From Idiomarina baltica OS145 (GTDB lineage: Bacteria; Pseudomonadota; Gammaproteobacteria; Enterobacterales; Alteromonadaceae), in NCBI RefSeq assembly GCF_000152885.1, contig NZ_AAMX01000001.1:186001-250000 (forward strand): a stretch of DNA of 64,000 nucleotides, given 5' to 3'. Both the position numbers and the translations under genes were made by a program. Position 1 is the first letter of the stretch, and every line of letters begins with the position of its first letter. Shown here in pieces: positions 53,287-63,700 of the stretch. The notes beneath the pieces were generated by a model. That model had not been told where the DNA came from. It was given only the letters and a program-made list of their open reading frames with translations, and did no database searches.

Positions 53287-55326
53287 ATGTGGTTAAAAAC
53301 ATCCGCCCTGGTTATTGGGCTTGCAACATTGTCACCGTCTATTAACGCGCAAACCAATGACTATTTTGCTATCGACGATATCTTTCAGCTTGAGTATGCC
53401 AACGATGTAAGCATCTCGCCTGATGGGCGCTATATCGCCTACATTCGTAATCGCTTTAACGATATGAAGGACAACACCGAGCGCTCGGTCTGGATCCTTG
53501 ATACGGCATCAAATCAACACTATCCGCTCTTTGATGAGGGCGACGCCTACGGCAACTTAACTTGGTCACCTGACAGTCAACGGCTGGCATTAACATCTAA
53601 TCGCAAGGACAGTTATCAGGTTCATGTGTATTGGCTCAACCAAGATAAGCACGCAGAGATTACCCATGTGCATGAATCGCCAAGTCAATTGGCTTGGTCA
53701 CCTGATGGTGAGTCGATCGCGTTCTTAATGGATGTGCCGGCAGAAAAAACGGCCTTTGAAAAGAAAGTAAAACGTCCCACTAAACCGGAGGGCGCCGACT
53801 GGGGTGGGCAACCGATTGTTGTGCAAGAAGCTTACTATCAAAGCGATGGTCAAGGTGTGCTAAAACCTGCACATGCACAACTTTTTACTGTTCCAGCAAC
53901 CGGTGGCAGTGTACAGCAATTAACCACGGGCGCATTCAGCCATTCTGGGCCACTGACTTGGAGTCACGATGGCGAGTCGATCGTGTTTTCCGCTAACCGC
54001 GACAAAGACTGGGCCTACGAGGTTAATGACAGTGATCTTTATGCCGTTAATGTGAAGACTCAGCAGCTCACGCGCATCACTCAGGCGGCGGGTCAGGAAT
54101 ACGCACCACAGTTTTCACCCGATGGTGAGCGTTTGGTTTATTTACACAGCAGTGATGAGCCGGTTCCTTATCACAAAGGTGAACTGTGGGTCATGGACTG
54201 GTCCTCGAAACAAAAGCGCGAGCTGCAAAGTGAATTGGATCGCTCGTTTGCCAACCCACAGTGGAATGCCGCAGACACGATTGCGGTGCAATTTGCAGAC
54301 CGCGGTAAAACCGTGATCGCCAACGTCAGTCTAGACGATGAATTAACCCGCCGCGCTGATGATGTGTCAGGTACCTATGTCAGTCGCCCATATACGATGG
54401 GCAGTTTCAGTGCCTCGAATAATGGCGCTATCGCTTATACGCAAGGTACTCCTTACCGTCCCGCCGATGTAGGTTATCAAGCGTCTGGGGATGAAACACA
54501 AACGTTGACTCAGCTTAACGAAGACTTGTTGGGCAACAAAAAGCTCGGCAAGGTACACGAAATCACATACAACTCGAGCTACGATGATCAACCGATTCAG
54601 GGTTGGTATATCACACCCCCCGACTTTGACGAAGATAAAGAGTATCCACTGATCGTTGAAATTCATGGCGGTCCGCATCTGTCTTACGGCCCTCATTTTG
54701 CGGCCGAGCACCAGCGCTACGCAGCTGAAGGCTACGTCGTTCTATACGTAAACTACCGTGGTAGCACCTCTTACGGAAAAGACTTCGCGATGCTACTCGA
54801 TGGTAACTACGCCTCAGAGTATGACTTTGCCGATCATATAAGCGGTGTTGATGCGATGATTGATAAGGGCTTTATTGATGCAGACAACCTGTTTATTGCC
54901 GGCGGTTCGGCAGGCGGCATCGCCACAGCCTATGCGGTAGGCTTAACCGACCGATTTAATGCAGCAGCGGCCACTAACCCTGTGATTAACTGGGTCAGTA
55001 AAGTACTCACAGCAGATAGCTCAATTGGGCAGATCACCAATCAGTTTCCGGCGATGCCATGGGAGGATTTAGACCATTATTGGAAACGTTCGCCATTGTC
55101 TCTGGTGGGTAATATCTCGACGCCTGTATTGCTATTTACTGGCGAAAATGACCGCCGCACACCTATTTCGGAAACCGAGCAGTTCTACCAAGCGCTGAAG
55201 TTGCGCCACGTCGACACCGCCATGGTACGAGTGCCGGGCGCATCTCACGGTGTAACCCACCGTCCTTCACATATGATTGCCAAGATCGAACACGCGTTAG
55301 CCTGGTTCGAACACTATAAGAAGTAA
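53287..55326 (+). CDS. S9 prolyl oligopeptidase-family peptidase
   Basis: A 679-residue protein with a signal peptide (ALVIGLATLSPSINA), a beta-propeller of WD40-like/PD40 repeats (WSPDSQRLALTS, AWSPDGESIAFLM, QFSPDGERLVYLH) and a C-terminal alpha/beta hydrolase domain. The catalytic Ser is in IAGGSAGGIAT, Asp in GENDRRTP and His in PGASHGVT. It is an acylaminoacyl/dipeptidyl-type peptidase exported to the periplasm. AAGGA precedes the start. It is followed 7 bp later by the prephenate dehydratase gene. Confidence 0.94.
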   Translation: MWLKTSALVIGLATLSPSINAQTNDYFAIDDIFQLEYANDVSISPDGRYIAYIRNRFNDMKDNTERSVWILDTASNQHYPLFDEGDAYGNLTWSPDSQRLALTSNRKDSYQVHVYWLNQDKHAEITHVHESPSQLAWSPDGESIAFLMDVPAEKTAFEKKVKRPTKPEGADWGGQPIVVQEAYYQSDGQGVLKPAHAQLFTVPATGGSVQQLTTGAFSHSGPLTWSHDGESIVFSANRDKDWAYEVNDSDLYAVNVKTQQLTRITQAAGQEYAPQFSPDGERLVYLHSSDEPVPYHKGELWVMDWSSKQKRELQSELDRSFANPQWNAADTIAVQFADRGKTVIANVSLDDELTRRADDVSGTYVSRPYTMGSFSASNNGAIAYTQGTPYRPADVGYQASGDETQTLTQLNEDLLGNKKLGKVHEITYNSSYDDQPIQGWYITPPDFDEDKEYPLIVEIHGGPHLSYGPHFAAEHQRYAAEGYVVLYVNYRGSTSYGKDFAMLLDGNYASEYDFADHISGVDAMIDKGFIDADNLFIAGGSAGGIATAYAVGLTDRFNAAAATNPVINWVSKVLTADSSIGQITNQFPAMPWEDLDHYWKRSPLSLVGNISTPVLLFTGENDRRTPISETEQFYQALKLRHVDTAMVRVPGASHGVTHRPSHMIAKIEHALAWFEHYKK

Positions 55327-55333
55327 AGGTTTT

Positions 55334-56152
55334 ATGATTGAACAGTTAGTGACACTCGGTCCTGCCGGCACGTTCTCGGAGCGTGCCGCGCAGCACTTTC
55401 AGCAGCAGTTAGGAGATTCAGTGCCGATCGTGTTTAAAAGCACGTTGGCAGATGTCCTGCACAGTGTAAATGACACACAACTTGCGGTCGTTCCTATCGA
55501 AAACCTAATTGATGGTTTCGTTTCGCCCGTTGTCGACTATTTCGCGCACCATCCACTGTATATTCACGCAGAATACCGACTACCGATTCAGTATCATTTG
55601 CTCGCCAATAGCGAGAAACCCGAACAGGTGTGGGCGCAGTTTGTCGCGGCTGGCCAATGTCATCACGCATTAAATACTCTGTCATTACCGATAGTTCATA
55701 CCGCAAGCAACACCGCTTCGTTGAATGAGTTAATCGCCGCCGATAAACCGTCGGCCGCCATTGTACCGAGCCATATACCCTGCCCAGAACAGTTGCATTG
55801 CATTCAGCGTACTATCGCCGATAGCCACAAAAATCAAACGCGCTTTGTGTTACTATCCGCGCACGCGGAGCCCTTGCTGGCACTGCAAGATAGACGTTGG
55901 AAAAGTAGCGTGATGCTGATCGACGATAATGACCACCCGGGCTTACTCGTCGATAGTTTGAAAGCATTTGCCGAGCAAGGCATTAACTTAACATCGATTG
56001 TTTCACGTCCTACCGGGGATGGTTTTGGCCAGTATCACTTTTTCATCGATTTTGATGGTCATGAACAGGACCCTTCGGTACAAAAGGCGCTCAAAAAGCT
56101 CGCTGAGTTGAATCAAATTCGCTGGTTGGGTTCGTATCCAGCCTTTAATTAG
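55334..56152 (+). CDS. Prephenate dehydratase
   Basis: A 272-residue protein with an N-terminal PDT domain (TLGPAGTFSERAA, then VVPIENLIDGFV, then TRFVLLSAHAEP) and a C-terminal ACT regulatory domain (SLKAFAEQGINLTSIVSRP, where SRP corresponds to the Phe-binding ESRP motif). It converts prephenate to phenylpyruvate, the last dedicated step before phenylalanine, and is likely inhibited by Phe. It has no chorismate mutase domain, unlike enterobacterial PheA. It sits in a run of three close genes with the S9 peptidase and the carboxylesterase. Confidence 0.93.
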   Translation: MIEQLVTLGPAGTFSERAAQHFQQQLGDSVPIVFKSTLADVLHSVNDTQLAVVPIENLIDGFVSPVVDYFAHHPLYIHAEYRLPIQYHLLANSEKPEQVWAQFVAAGQCHHALNTLSLPIVHTASNTASLNELIAADKPSAAIVPSHIPCPEQLHCIQRTIADSHKNQTRFVLLSAHAEPLLALQDRRWKSSVMLIDDNDHPGLLVDSLKAFAEQGINLTSIVSRPTGDGFGQYHFFIDFDGHEQDPSVQKALKKLAELNQIRWLGSYPAFN

Positions 56153-56160
56153 GAGATTTT

Positions 56161-56811
56161 ATGCAGTTAGAAGTAATCAAACACGATCCAAGCGAACCCG
56201 CCGATGCGGTCATTATCTGGTTGCACGGACTAGGCGCCTCGGGAAACGACTTCGTCCCCATGGTTGAACACTTAAATTTGGCCCCGGCCCGCGTACGTTT
56301 CTTATTCCCTCACGCGCCACGTCTTCCGGTCACCATTAATCAAGGTATGGTGATGCCCGCTTGGTATGACATCACAGCGATGACCATCGATCGTGAGATT
56401 GATGCGACCCAATTACGCGCTTCTGCTGCCGCGATTCATCAAATGATCGATGAGCAAATAGAGCAAGGCATTGATAGCAAACGCATTATTATTGCTGGCT
56501 TTTCACAAGGCGGTGCGGTCGGCTATGAGGCCGCGTTAACCTACCCCAAACCCTTGGGTGGTTTGATGGCACACTCGACTTATTTCGCAACGCAAGGTGA
56601 CATAAAACCTGCCGAGGCTAATCGTTCACTGCCGATTTTAGTACAACACGGTACGCAAGACCCCGTTGTTCCTGAAACGCTCGGTCAACGGGCTGTGGCG
56701 CATTTAAAAGAGATGGGTTACGAAGTGACTTATCAAACCTACCCCATGCCGCATTCACTGTGCATGGAGCAGGTTGAGGATATGCAGAAGTGGTTAATCG
56801 AGCGCCTTTAA
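56161..56811 (+). CDS. Carboxylesterase/phospholipase-type hydrolase
   Basis: A 216-residue alpha/beta hydrolase of the PF02230 family: WLHGLGASGNDFVP at the oxyanion loop, nucleophile Ser in AGFSQGGAV (about 114), Asp in HGTQDPVVP and His in MPHSLCMEQ. AGGAG precedes the start. It cleaves short-chain esters or lysophospholipids in the cytosol. It converges with purK, overlapping its 3' end by 4 bp. Confidence 0.94.
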   Translation: MQLEVIKHDPSEPADAVIIWLHGLGASGNDFVPMVEHLNLAPARVRFLFPHAPRLPVTINQGMVMPAWYDITAMTIDREIDATQLRASAAAIHQMIDEQIEQGIDSKRIIIAGFSQGGAVGYEAALTYPKPLGGLMAHSTYFATQGDIKPAEANRSLPILVQHGTQDPVVPETLGQRAVAHLKEMGYEVTYQTYPMPHSLCMEQVEDMQKWLIERL

Positions 56812-57899
56812 GCGTCTTTTAACACTTGTAGCTCGTCGCACCATTGGTCGGCGAGCTTATGAGCGCGCTCAGCACTGTCGACCATTAGGTTCACGTGGCC
56901 CACTTTACGACCGGGGCGCGCGTCTTTGCCGTACCAGTGACAATCAGCGGCACCGGCTTCCCACAACACTTCTGGAAACCCATCAATGCCAATCGCATTT
57001 AGCATGAGCGTTGGCGCAACCAATAAATCCGGCGTCGGCAGTCCAGTGATAGCCCGCATGTGTAAGTTAAACTGGTCACAATTTGAACCACTCATCGTCC
57101 AGTGACCCGAGTTATGAACACGCGGCGCAATTTCGTTGACCAATAATTGTTGGTCGTCACCCTCGCCCACCACAAAAAACTCGATAGCTAACACACCAAT
57201 ATAATCGAGTTCATCGGTCAGTTTTTGGTGATACGCCTGCGCCTGACGTTCCAGTGCTTCGGAAAAACTCTGTGCACCGGCAATGCTATAAGCCAGAATG
57301 CCTTTGCGATGGACATTCAACGTCAATGGATATCCGCGCTGTTCACCATGATGATCGCGTGCTGCGACAACTGAGACTTCATCGCTAAAGTCGATCATAT
57401 CCTCGACGATACCCGGACGTTGTCCCGCCTCGGCGATAATGTCATCTTTTGCCTGACCGGGCTTCCAGCGCCACTGACCTTTACCATCATAGCCGCCCTT
57501 CGCTGATTTAATGACAACCGCGCGGTCACAGTCAGCCAAAATGCTCTCGAGCTCAGCAGCGTCATTAAAAGGTTGCCATTCAGACGTTGGAATCTCTAGC
57601 GTGTCACAAAGCGCTTTTTGCGTGCGACGGTCGGTTAGTTGACGGAATAGACTGGCTTTTAATAACCACTTATCTGCCGTCGCATCAATCAGATCATCGG
57701 CAAGGTGTTCATGTTCCCAAGTGACAACGTCAGCCCACTCTTTTGCTTCTTCCAAGGTTAAAGCCAGTGCTTGCTGGCTACCCAGTGCCTTCACTTGATG
57801 GTCGCGGTCGCTGTACAAAATACATTCATGGCCTTGCTGGATAGCCGCTTTACCCAGCATCTGCCCCAACTGTCCGTTACCTAAAATCAGTACTTTCAT
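56808..57899 (-). CDS. purK: N5-carboxyaminoimidazole ribonucleotide synthase
   Basis: A 363-residue ATP-grasp enzyme with an N-terminal [15 protein letters not shown] fold, the ATP-grasp core [16 protein letters not shown] and the late [14 protein letters not shown] motif. It carboxylates AIR with bicarbonate and ATP in purine synthesis. It overlaps purE by 4 nt (ATGA), so the two are co-translated. Confidence 0.97.
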   Translation of the reverse strand: MKVLILGNGQLGQMLGKAAIQQGHECILYSDRDHQVKALGSQQALALTLEEAKEWADVVTWEHEHLADDLIDATADKWLLKASLFRQLTDRRTQKALCDTLEIPTSEWQPFNDAAELESILADCDRAVVIKSAKGGYDGKGQWRWKPGQAKDDIIAEAGQRPGIVEDMIDFSDEVSVVAARDHHGEQRGYPLTLNVHRKGILAYSIAGAQSFSEALERQAQAYHQKLTDELDYIGVLAIEFFVVGEGDDQQLLVNEIAPRVHNSGHWTMSGSNCDQFNLHMRAITGLPTPDLLVAPTLMLNAIGIDGFPEVLWEAGAADCHWYGKDARPGRKVGHVNLMVDSAERAHKLADQWCDELQVLKDA

Positions 57900-58387
57900 T
57901 CTGGTAACTCCAAGTCTGCATTCGCCATTACTTTATCGCGCTGTTGGTTGCGAAACTCGGTCACACGCTGACGCACGGTCGCGTCGAATGAGCCGACAAT
58001 TTGTGCTGCGAGTAAGCCGGCATTAGCCGCACCTGCGTCACCGATCGCCAAAGTACCTACCGCTACGCCTTTGGGCATTTGCACGATAGAAAGCAAACTA
58101 TCAAGTCCTTTAAGCTGCTTGCTCGATACCGGTACACCCAGCACAGGAATCGACGTGTGTGCGGCAAGCATGCCGGGTAGGTGAGCGGCACCACCCGCAC
58201 CTGCGATGACTACCTTTACGTCATCCTTTTCTGCTTGCTCCATAGACGATTTGAGCAAATCAGGCGTACGGTGTGCTGAAACCACTTTTGCTTCCCAGCT
58301 TACGCCCAAGTCTTTGAGCATATAGGCTGCTTTCTGCATGGTTGGCCAGTCAGATTGCGAACCCATTAAGATCAGTACGGTAGCCAT
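57896..58387 (-). CDS. purE: N5-CAIR mutase
   Basis: A 163-residue PurE with [36 protein letters not shown] and [14 protein letters not shown], all class I landmarks. It moves the carboxylate to make CAIR, the product used by PurC. It is the first gene of purEK. The gap to the divergent gene at 58570 may hold a purine-type promoter; I could not identify a clear PurR site. Confidence 0.97.
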   Translation of the reverse strand: MATVLILMGSQSDWPTMQKAAYMLKDLGVSWEAKVVSAHRTPDLLKSSMEQAEKDDVKVVIAGAGGAAHLPGMLAAHTSIPVLGVPVSSKQLKGLDSLLSIVQMPKGVAVGTLAIGDAGAANAGLLAAQIVGSFDATVRQRVTEFRNQQRDKVMANADLELPE

Positions 58388-58569
58388 GTATCACCTTTTT
58401 GAAAGAGAGGGGGCTGAAAAGGCCGAAATTGTAGCGATCAGGGGACAAAACTGCAAATATTCTGCGGTTTTTTTGACCGTTAGCGAACCCCGTTGCGACC
58501 AAAGCACTATGTACATCACACACCTTTTCGGTAGTATGAGTTCAAACATTGAGAATTAAGGTCAGTCGT

Positions 58570-59115
58570 ATGCTGTTAAAACGTGATGATTCAATTATTT
58601 TGGTTGTCGATGCTCAGGAACGCATTACACCAGCGATTCACCAACGCGATATTGTGACTTCTAGAATGCGTTGGCTGGGAGAGATCGGTTTGCAACTTGA
58701 CGTTCCCGTACTAATTACCGAGCAATATCCAAAGGGATTAGGCTATACGGTCTCTGCATTGGCAGAAATTATCGAAGTCGCACGCGTTGTCGAGAAGACA
58801 CATTTTAGCGCCTGGCGTGAATCAACGTTTCAAGATGTGGTTAAAGAATACGACAAAAAGCAAATTGTAATCATGGGTATGGAAACCCATGTGTGTGTCA
58901 TGCAAACGGCGCTGGACCTTGTTGCACAAGGCTATCAAGTGTTCTTGCCCACAGATACAGTCGGTTCTCGCCGTCCTAATGATAAAGACACCGCGATTGC
59001 GCGGATGCGTGAAGCAGGCGTACAGATCGTGACTTCAGAAATGGTTGCCTTTGAGTGGTTAGAAAAGTCAGGGACCGACACGTTCCGACACATCAGCAAA
59101 AACTGGCTAAAATAA
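58570..59115 (+). CDS. Isochorismatase-family hydrolase
   Basis: Start at 58570 (MLLKRDDSIILVVD), with AAGG 8 nt upstream; the frame opens 7 codons earlier. The 181-residue cysteine hydrolase has catalytic Asp in LVVDAQERI (about 16), Lys in VVEKTHFSAW and Cys in METHVCVMQTALDL (about 115). This subgroup resembles the YcaC-like cytosolic hydrolases of unknown amide substrate. No siderophore genes adjoin it, so a true isochorismatase is unlikely. Confidence 0.9.
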   Translation: MLLKRDDSIILVVDAQERITPAIHQRDIVTSRMRWLGEIGLQLDVPVLITEQYPKGLGYTVSALAEIIEVARVVEKTHFSAWRESTFQDVVKEYDKKQIVIMGMETHVCVMQTALDLVAQGYQVFLPTDTVGSRRPNDKDTAIARMREAGVQIVTSEMVAFEWLEKSGTDTFRHISKNWLK

Positions 59116-59292
59116 GCCCGAGTTTAATTGACAGACCTAAACAAGGGTATATACTGATGATCGCTGATGAAATTCGGCTATTGTTTTGAGATTTGTGTAC
59201 GAAGTCCTTCTTTGCTGTACCTCGTTTTGTAAGTCCAAGTAATACCAATTTCTGAGCATTTTTAATTCACATGCATTACGAGGAAGATCAGC
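59116..59292 (+). promoter_or_regulatory. Long cspA leader/promoter region
   Basis: About 175 bases between the previous stop and the cold-shock gene, ending with GAGGAAGATCAGC before the ATG. Cold-shock genes commonly have long structured 5' UTRs that act as RNA thermosensors, and this gap has room for one. The structure was not computed; the minus-strand frame at 59137-59400 is a shadow. Confidence 0.45.
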
Positions 59293-59499
59293 ATGTCTAC
59301 TACTACTGGTAAAGTTAAGTTTTTCAACGAAGCTAAAGGCTTTGGTTTCATCGAACAAGAAAACGGCGCAGACGTTTTCGTTCACTTCAGTGCAATCCAA
59401 GCTGACGGTTTCAAAACTTTAGCTGAAGGCCAACAAGTTTCTTTCACTGTTGCTCAAGGTCCTAAAGGTCCTCAAGCAGAAAACGTAGTTCCTATGTAA
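59293..59499 (+). CDS. Cold-shock protein (CspA family)
   Basis: A 68-residue CSD protein with RNP1 KGFGFIEQ and RNP2 VFVHFSAI. It binds single-stranded RNA/DNA and melts secondary structure. GAGGAAG precedes the start and an intrinsic terminator follows, so it is a single-gene unit. Confidence 0.97.
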   Translation: MSTTTGKVKFFNEAKGFGFIEQENGADVFVHFSAIQADGFKTLAEGQQVSFTVAQGPKGPQAENVVPM

Positions 59500-59520
59500 T
59501 CTACGTTTAAAAAGAATTCT

Positions 59521-59544
59521 AAACGCCGCTTTTTAGCGGCGTTT
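59521..59544 (+). terminator. Intrinsic terminator of the cold-shock gene
   Basis: AAACGCCGCT, a TTTT loop and AGCGGCGTTT form a 10-bp stem that runs into a T-tract, about 20 bp after the stop. Confidence 0.93.
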
Positions 59545-59643
59545 TTTATTTCCAGCCCCAAAACCTTTCACGCTTCCTAAAGATTTTTTTTATTTTTCCG
59601 ATAATCGTATATCCTTGATGTATATCAAGTTAAAAGGGATATT

Positions 59644-61215
59644 ATGAAAGATAACGGACCCATCACTCAAAAAGAACGACATATTCCGGATGAGTATCGC
59701 CTCATCTCATCGACCGATCGCAAGGGTGTCATTACCCATTGCAATGACGATTTTGTAGAAGTCAGCGGCTATACCCGAGCAGAATTAATTGGTTCGCCGC
59801 ATAACATTTTACGTCATCCCGATATGCCCGCTATTGTCTTTGAAAATATGTGGCGAACCATTAAGAAAGGCCAGCCATGGATGGGACTGGTTAAAAATCG
59901 ATGTAAAAATGGCGACCACTATTGGGTAAGCGCGTATGTAACACCCATTATTCATGACGGAAAACCCGCTGGCTTTGAGTCGGTGCGGGTAAAAACCTCC
60001 GATGAGCGTAAAATACGCGCAATGACTATTTACCAGCGCATAAATCAAGGCAAACGCCCGGTGCCTCTAGCGACAAGCACGTTTTACGCACTACGCGACT
60101 TGCTACCGGTTATCGTACCGGGTATTGCTGCAACTATCGCGGCTTCGCTGTTTGGATCTTGGCAGGCCGGCGCAACAACTTTTGCTGCAATGGCAGTAAG
60201 TGGGTTGTGGTATGCGCGCTACGTATCTTCTATCATGCAACGTATGTTGGATATCCGACCCGAGGCGTTTCATGATGAGCTAGTCGGTAGCACTTACTTT
60301 AACGCTCAAGGTCGAGAAGCTCAGTTATCACTGATGTTACTCAGTGAAGGCGCGCGCAACCGAACAGCATTAGCACGAATAAAAGATGCTGTTGGGCGTT
60401 TACTTCGGGTTGCTGATGATACAAGTCAACAAGCCAAGACGTCGAACGAGCACGTGCAACGTCAAACTCAAGCCACCGACCAAACAGCGGCTGCGATGAA
60501 CGAGATGTCGACGACCATTCAACAGGTGGCGGCAACCGTTGAGCAAAACGCAGAACAAGCGGATAGCGCGAAGCAGAATACCGATGAAAGTGTAAATCTT
60601 GCGCGTCAAGCGAGTGCGGTCATTGTCGAACTGCATGAAGCGGTTAAGCAGATAGCACAAACCGTGGAAGCGCTTGATGCCTCGACCGCTGAAATTGGCG
60701 AAGCCGCCGATCTGATTTCATCGATTGCCGAACAAACCAATCTGTTGGCATTGAATGCGGCGATTGAAGCTGCGCGTGCGGGCGAACATGGGCGAGGCTT
60801 TTCCGTGGTCGCGGACGAAGTTCGTAACCTCGCTCGCCGAACCTCAGAGTCGACCGATAGTATTCACAACGTTATCAACCAATTACGCGGCCGCGCTAAA
60901 GAGGCGGTCACGGTATCCCAGCAAGGCGAAAAATCGGCGGCAGAAGGTGTCGATAAAGTGAAGCGCGCAGATAACGCGTTGTCGCAGATATCATCCTCTA
61001 TTGAGCAAATTGCAGATATGTCTACGCAAATGGCCTCAGCCGTGGAACAACAATCAGGCGTTGCAGAACACATCAACCAACAGCTCTCAGAAATTGCCGA
61101 AATTGCTCGTCAAACCGAGCAAACATCAGAAAGTACTCAAAAATCCAGTGATGACTTGAAGCGCACATCGTATGAATTATACGAGCTTATTGAGCGCTTC
61201 AATCTGAAAAATTAG
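59644..61215 (+). CDS. Aer-like chemoreceptor (PAS + MCP)
   Basis: A 523-residue receptor. The N-terminal PAS domain ([20 protein letters not shown], then [20 protein letters not shown], then [11 protein letters not shown]) has the Aer-type sequence that binds FAD. A hydrophobic segment (about 155-190) anchors it without a periplasmic domain. The C-terminal MCP signalling domain has the hairpin tip [21 protein letters not shown]. It senses redox/energy state and feeds CheA. No methylation-enzyme docking pentapeptide is seen at the C-terminus. Confidence 0.94.
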   Translation: MKDNGPITQKERHIPDEYRLISSTDRKGVITHCNDDFVEVSGYTRAELIGSPHNILRHPDMPAIVFENMWRTIKKGQPWMGLVKNRCKNGDHYWVSAYVTPIIHDGKPAGFESVRVKTSDERKIRAMTIYQRINQGKRPVPLATSTFYALRDLLPVIVPGIAATIAASLFGSWQAGATTFAAMAVSGLWYARYVSSIMQRMLDIRPEAFHDELVGSTYFNAQGREAQLSLMLLSEGARNRTALARIKDAVGRLLRVADDTSQQAKTSNEHVQRQTQATDQTAAAMNEMSTTIQQVAATVEQNAEQADSAKQNTDESVNLARQASAVIVELHEAVKQIAQTVEALDASTAEIGEAADLISSIAEQTNLLALNAAIEAARAGEHGRGFSVVADEVRNLARRTSESTDSIHNVINQLRGRAKEAVTVSQQGEKSAAEGVDKVKRADNALSQISSSIEQIADMSTQMASAVEQQSGVAEHINQQLSEIAEIARQTEQTSESTQKSSDDLKRTSYELYELIERFNLKN

Positions 61216-62027
61216 TCTGCTTCGTGCTTACTTTCGTGCTGCGCTTCGCGCTGTTGTGCAGCACGTTGTTTTTCTTCCAGAAACGCCACGTCATCCATCT
61301 CGACTTCAGGCAATTCACCACAGACGTCACCGCCTAACCGGTTGACTGCTTGACACAAATCCGAGACCTTTTGATCCAATACGTGTACATGATCGAGCAT
61401 TCGACCAATGGCTGTTGCCACTGGATCGGGGTTATCAGCTGCGATAGCGTAAGCATCAAAGCCATAAGCTTTTGCCATCTTCGCTCTTCGCTCGTTTGTT
61501 TCTTTGTCTTGACCTGACTTAGCAACGCGCGCAGGAATACCAACCATGGTGGCACCTTCAGGTACATCACGGACCACTACAGCATTTGAACCGATTCGAG
61601 CTTCAGTTCCAACCGTTAACGGACCTAATACCTTTGCACCCGCCCCGATGACTACGCCATTTTTTAACGTCGGATGCCGTTTACCTTTGTTCCAAGACGT
61701 TCCGCCTAGAGTCACGCCATGATACAAAGTCACGTCATCGCCTATCTCCGCCGTTTCACCGATGACTACACCCATACCATGATCGATAAAGAATCGCCGT
61801 CCAATTTTGGCGCCTGGATGAATCTCAACCCCAGTAAACCAGCGCCCAAGATTAGAAATAAAACGAGCCAACCAATAGAGTTTTAACATCCACAAGCGAT
61901 GGCTGAATCGATGCAGCCAAATCGCGTGTAATCCAGGATAATTAAAGAGTATTTCAAAGGCGTTGCGGGCCGCTGGATCGCGACTATAGACGCTTTTTAT
62001 ATCTTCTCGAATGCCTTTAAATAACAT
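61212..62027 (-). CDS. cysE: Serine O-acetyltransferase
   Basis: A 271-residue enzyme with an N-terminal helical domain and a left-handed beta helix of hexapeptide repeats: [41 protein letters not shown] and [20 protein letters not shown]. His in IDHG and YHG are the usual catalytic residues. It makes O-acetylserine for cysteine synthesis and may bind CysK. The short N-terminus and long charged C-terminal tail (about 215-271) differ from the E. coli form. It is the last gene of the yihI-DUF2489-cysE row, convergent with the chemoreceptor gene (4-bp overlap). Confidence 0.94.
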   Translation of the reverse strand: MLFKGIREDIKSVYSRDPAARNAFEILFNYPGLHAIWLHRFSHRLWMLKLYWLARFISNLGRWFTGVEIHPGAKIGRRFFIDHGMGVVIGETAEIGDDVTLYHGVTLGGTSWNKGKRHPTLKNGVVIGAGAKVLGPLTVGTEARIGSNAVVVRDVPEGATMVGIPARVAKSGQDKETNERRAKMAKAYGFDAYAIAADNPDPVATAIGRMLDHVHVLDQKVSDLCQAVNRLGGDVCGELPEVEMDDVAFLEEKQRAAQQREAQHESKHEAD

Positions 62028-62039
62028 CGGCGCTTCCTT

Positions 62040-62498
62040 TTACCGAGTGGGAAACTCGCGTAACAATTTCTCGACGTCAGCTAAAATAACGTCTTTCAAC
62101 TCAACCTCATAACCCTCACGCTCTTTATCAAGTTCCTTAATCTTTTGCTTAGGAAACTTTTTACGGTTTTCGTGCGTCGGCATATGTTTGATTCGCTCGT
62201 ACATATCATGCATTGCAGGATAATCTTTCGAGTAGTCATACTCCGTCGATTCAGGACGATGATCCAGCAGCACAACAATACGCAAACATCCCTCCGACAG
62301 TGGACATTGATCTTGCTGCATGCCCTTGGCAATTGTGATAATGCTCTCATCAATACGATCGACACGCTTCTTAACAGCCTGTTGGCGAAGCTGGTTTTGA
62401 TAGCGTAAACGCTTCAGCAAGGTCACCGCATAGACAGCTAACCCCACGATAACAATGACACCTAGTATGTATAAAATGATCGCTAATGTAGACATCAA
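62040..62498 (-). CDS. DUF2489-family membrane protein
   Basis: A 152-residue protein with one N-terminal transmembrane helix (AIILYILGVIVIVGLAVYAV) and a cytosolic helical domain with the paired Cys of DUF2489 (QDQCPLSEGCLRIVVLLDH) and a YDYSKDYPAMHDMYERI segment. Function is unknown. It overlaps yihI by 4 nt and lies 12 bp before cysE, so the three are likely co-transcribed. Confidence 0.85.
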   Translation of the reverse strand: MMSTLAIILYILGVIVIVGLAVYAVTLLKRLRYQNQLRQQAVKKRVDRIDESIITIAKGMQQDQCPLSEGCLRIVVLLDHRPESTEYDYSKDYPAMHDMYERIKHMPTHENRKKFPKQKIKELDKEREGYEVELKDVILADVEKLLREFPTR

Positions 62499-62950
62499 TA
62501 CTCCTCGTCATCCCACTCATCGTCATCATCGTCAAGATCGAGACCTAGCTGACTTGCTAGCTTTTCGTAGCGTTCAGACTGCTCGTCGAGATAACGTTGA
62601 TCGTCATTTGATAGCACTTCGCCTTGCTCAAAACGCTCAACCAACTCCTGCAATCGTAAATCACTTTGCAATTGTTCAAGCTCTTGTTGAGGCGATAGCG
62701 CCGTTTCAGCCGTTGCCGAAGCAACAGGCACCAATTCGATCTTACGTTTACTTCCCTTTCGCGGATCCGTTTGCAGTTCGTTGTGTTGACCGGACTGTTG
62801 CTCCCGCTTAGGTTCACTATGACGTTTGCCCGCAGGCTGTCCTTTACCCTTTTTCTTACCGCGAGATAGGTTTTCAACTTGGCGCTTTTCTTTGGGCGCT
62901 TTCGACGGCGCCAGAGGACCGGTTTTGCGTGTTTTCTTCTTACGAGTCAT
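62495..62950 (-). CDS. yihI: YihI-like Der GTPase activator
   Basis: A 151-residue protein with the YihI layout: a very basic N-terminus (MTRKKKTRKTGPLAPSKAP, then GKKKGKGQPAGKRH), a short helical core (PQQELEQLQSDLRLQELVERFEQG in two parts) and an acidic tail (DLDDDDDEWDDEEY). YihI stimulates the GTPase Der and acts as a checkpoint in 50S ribosome assembly. It is first of the yihI-DUF2489-cysE row. Confidence 0.88.
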   Translation of the reverse strand: MTRKKKTRKTGPLAPSKAPKEKRQVENLSRGKKKGKGQPAGKRHSEPKREQQSGQHNELQTDPRKGSKRKIELVPVASATAETALSPQQELEQLQSDLRLQELVERFEQGEVLSNDDQRYLDEQSERYEKLASQLGLDLDDDDDEWDDEEY

Positions 62951-63006
62951 AGCCGACTCCTTATTTCATAAAGTTGTGCCTATTGTAACGCATAGCACGC
63001 TTGTAA

Positions 63007-63654
63007 TCAGCAGGATTTAATGCAACGAAAGAAGGTTACTTCATTTGTGATTCGCTCGACTCGAAATCCGAACTGCTCAGCGATATACCGATATGTCTCG
63101 TCATTAAAGAACGACACATGGGTGAGGTCATTTTTGTAATGCCAGTTGGGAAACCGTTCCGCGGACACATAGGGCTTTGTCATCGTCGCTAGCGTACCGC
63201 CCGGTTTAACTAAACGACGTAACTGTGCAAATTCTCGTTGTGGGTAGAAAAAGTGCTCGATAACCTCGGTGCATGTAACCACATCATAGCTATGACTCAA
63301 CAGTATTTCATCGGGTGAATAGATAGGATCGTAATGACGTGCATTAAGACCCGACTCTTCCATCATTAGATGTAAAGTTGGGCCTGGACCGGAACCAAAA
63401 TCAAGTGCTGTTCGATAGCCGGAATCTCTACACACTTTTTGCAGTGGCTGCCACAGTTGATTTAAAAAAGCCCTATAACGAGGGTCAAGCGGATCGTTCT
63501 CATGTGTTTCATATAACCGCTTTTCTTCTTCTCGATCGACATGAGTTGCTGGATCAGCAAATACGAGTCTACACTGCCTACACTGATGAAAGTCTCGTCT
63601 TTTATCGCGTGCATAGAATGAACTAGAAGCGTGACATAGTGGGCATAACAACAT
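63007..63654 (-). CDS. Class I SAM methyltransferase with zinc-ribbon start
   Basis: Start at 63654 (MLLCPLCHASSSF), with AAAGAG upstream; the earlier in-frame ATG lies inside a terminator-like hairpin. The 215-residue protein begins with a CPLC...CRQC zinc ribbon, followed by a Methyltransf_11/23-type domain: motif I LDFGSGPGPTLH, then VVTCTEVIEHFFYP and the KPGGTLATMTKP strand. The substrate is unknown; this group includes RNA and small-molecule methylases. Confidence 0.88.
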   Translation of the reverse strand: MLLCPLCHASSSFYARDKRRDFHQCRQCRLVFADPATHVDREEEKRLYETHENDPLDPRYRAFLNQLWQPLQKVCRDSGYRTALDFGSGPGPTLHLMMEESGLNARHYDPIYSPDEILLSHSYDVVTCTEVIEHFFYPQREFAQLRRLVKPGGTLATMTKPYVSAERFPNWHYKNDLTHVSFFNDETYRYIAEQFGFRVERITNEVTFFRCIKSC

Positions 63655-63676
63655 AATAGGCTCTTTAGAAAAGAAA

Positions 63677-63700
63677 AAAGGCGATGTTTCCATCGCCTTT
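63677..63700 (-). terminator. Hairpin just before the methyltransferase gene
   Basis: AAAGGCGATG/CATCGCCTTT, a 10-bp stem with a 4-nt loop, runs into a T-tract on the minus strand (CATCGCCTTTTTTC). It would end a transcript coming from beyond 64000, or act as an attenuator for the methyltransferase gene 23 bp downstream. Confidence 0.75.

Noticed and set aside
58570-59115. Isochorismatase of a siderophore pathway
   Set aside because: No entA/B/C/E-like genes are in the window and the protein resembles stand-alone YcaC-type hydrolases.
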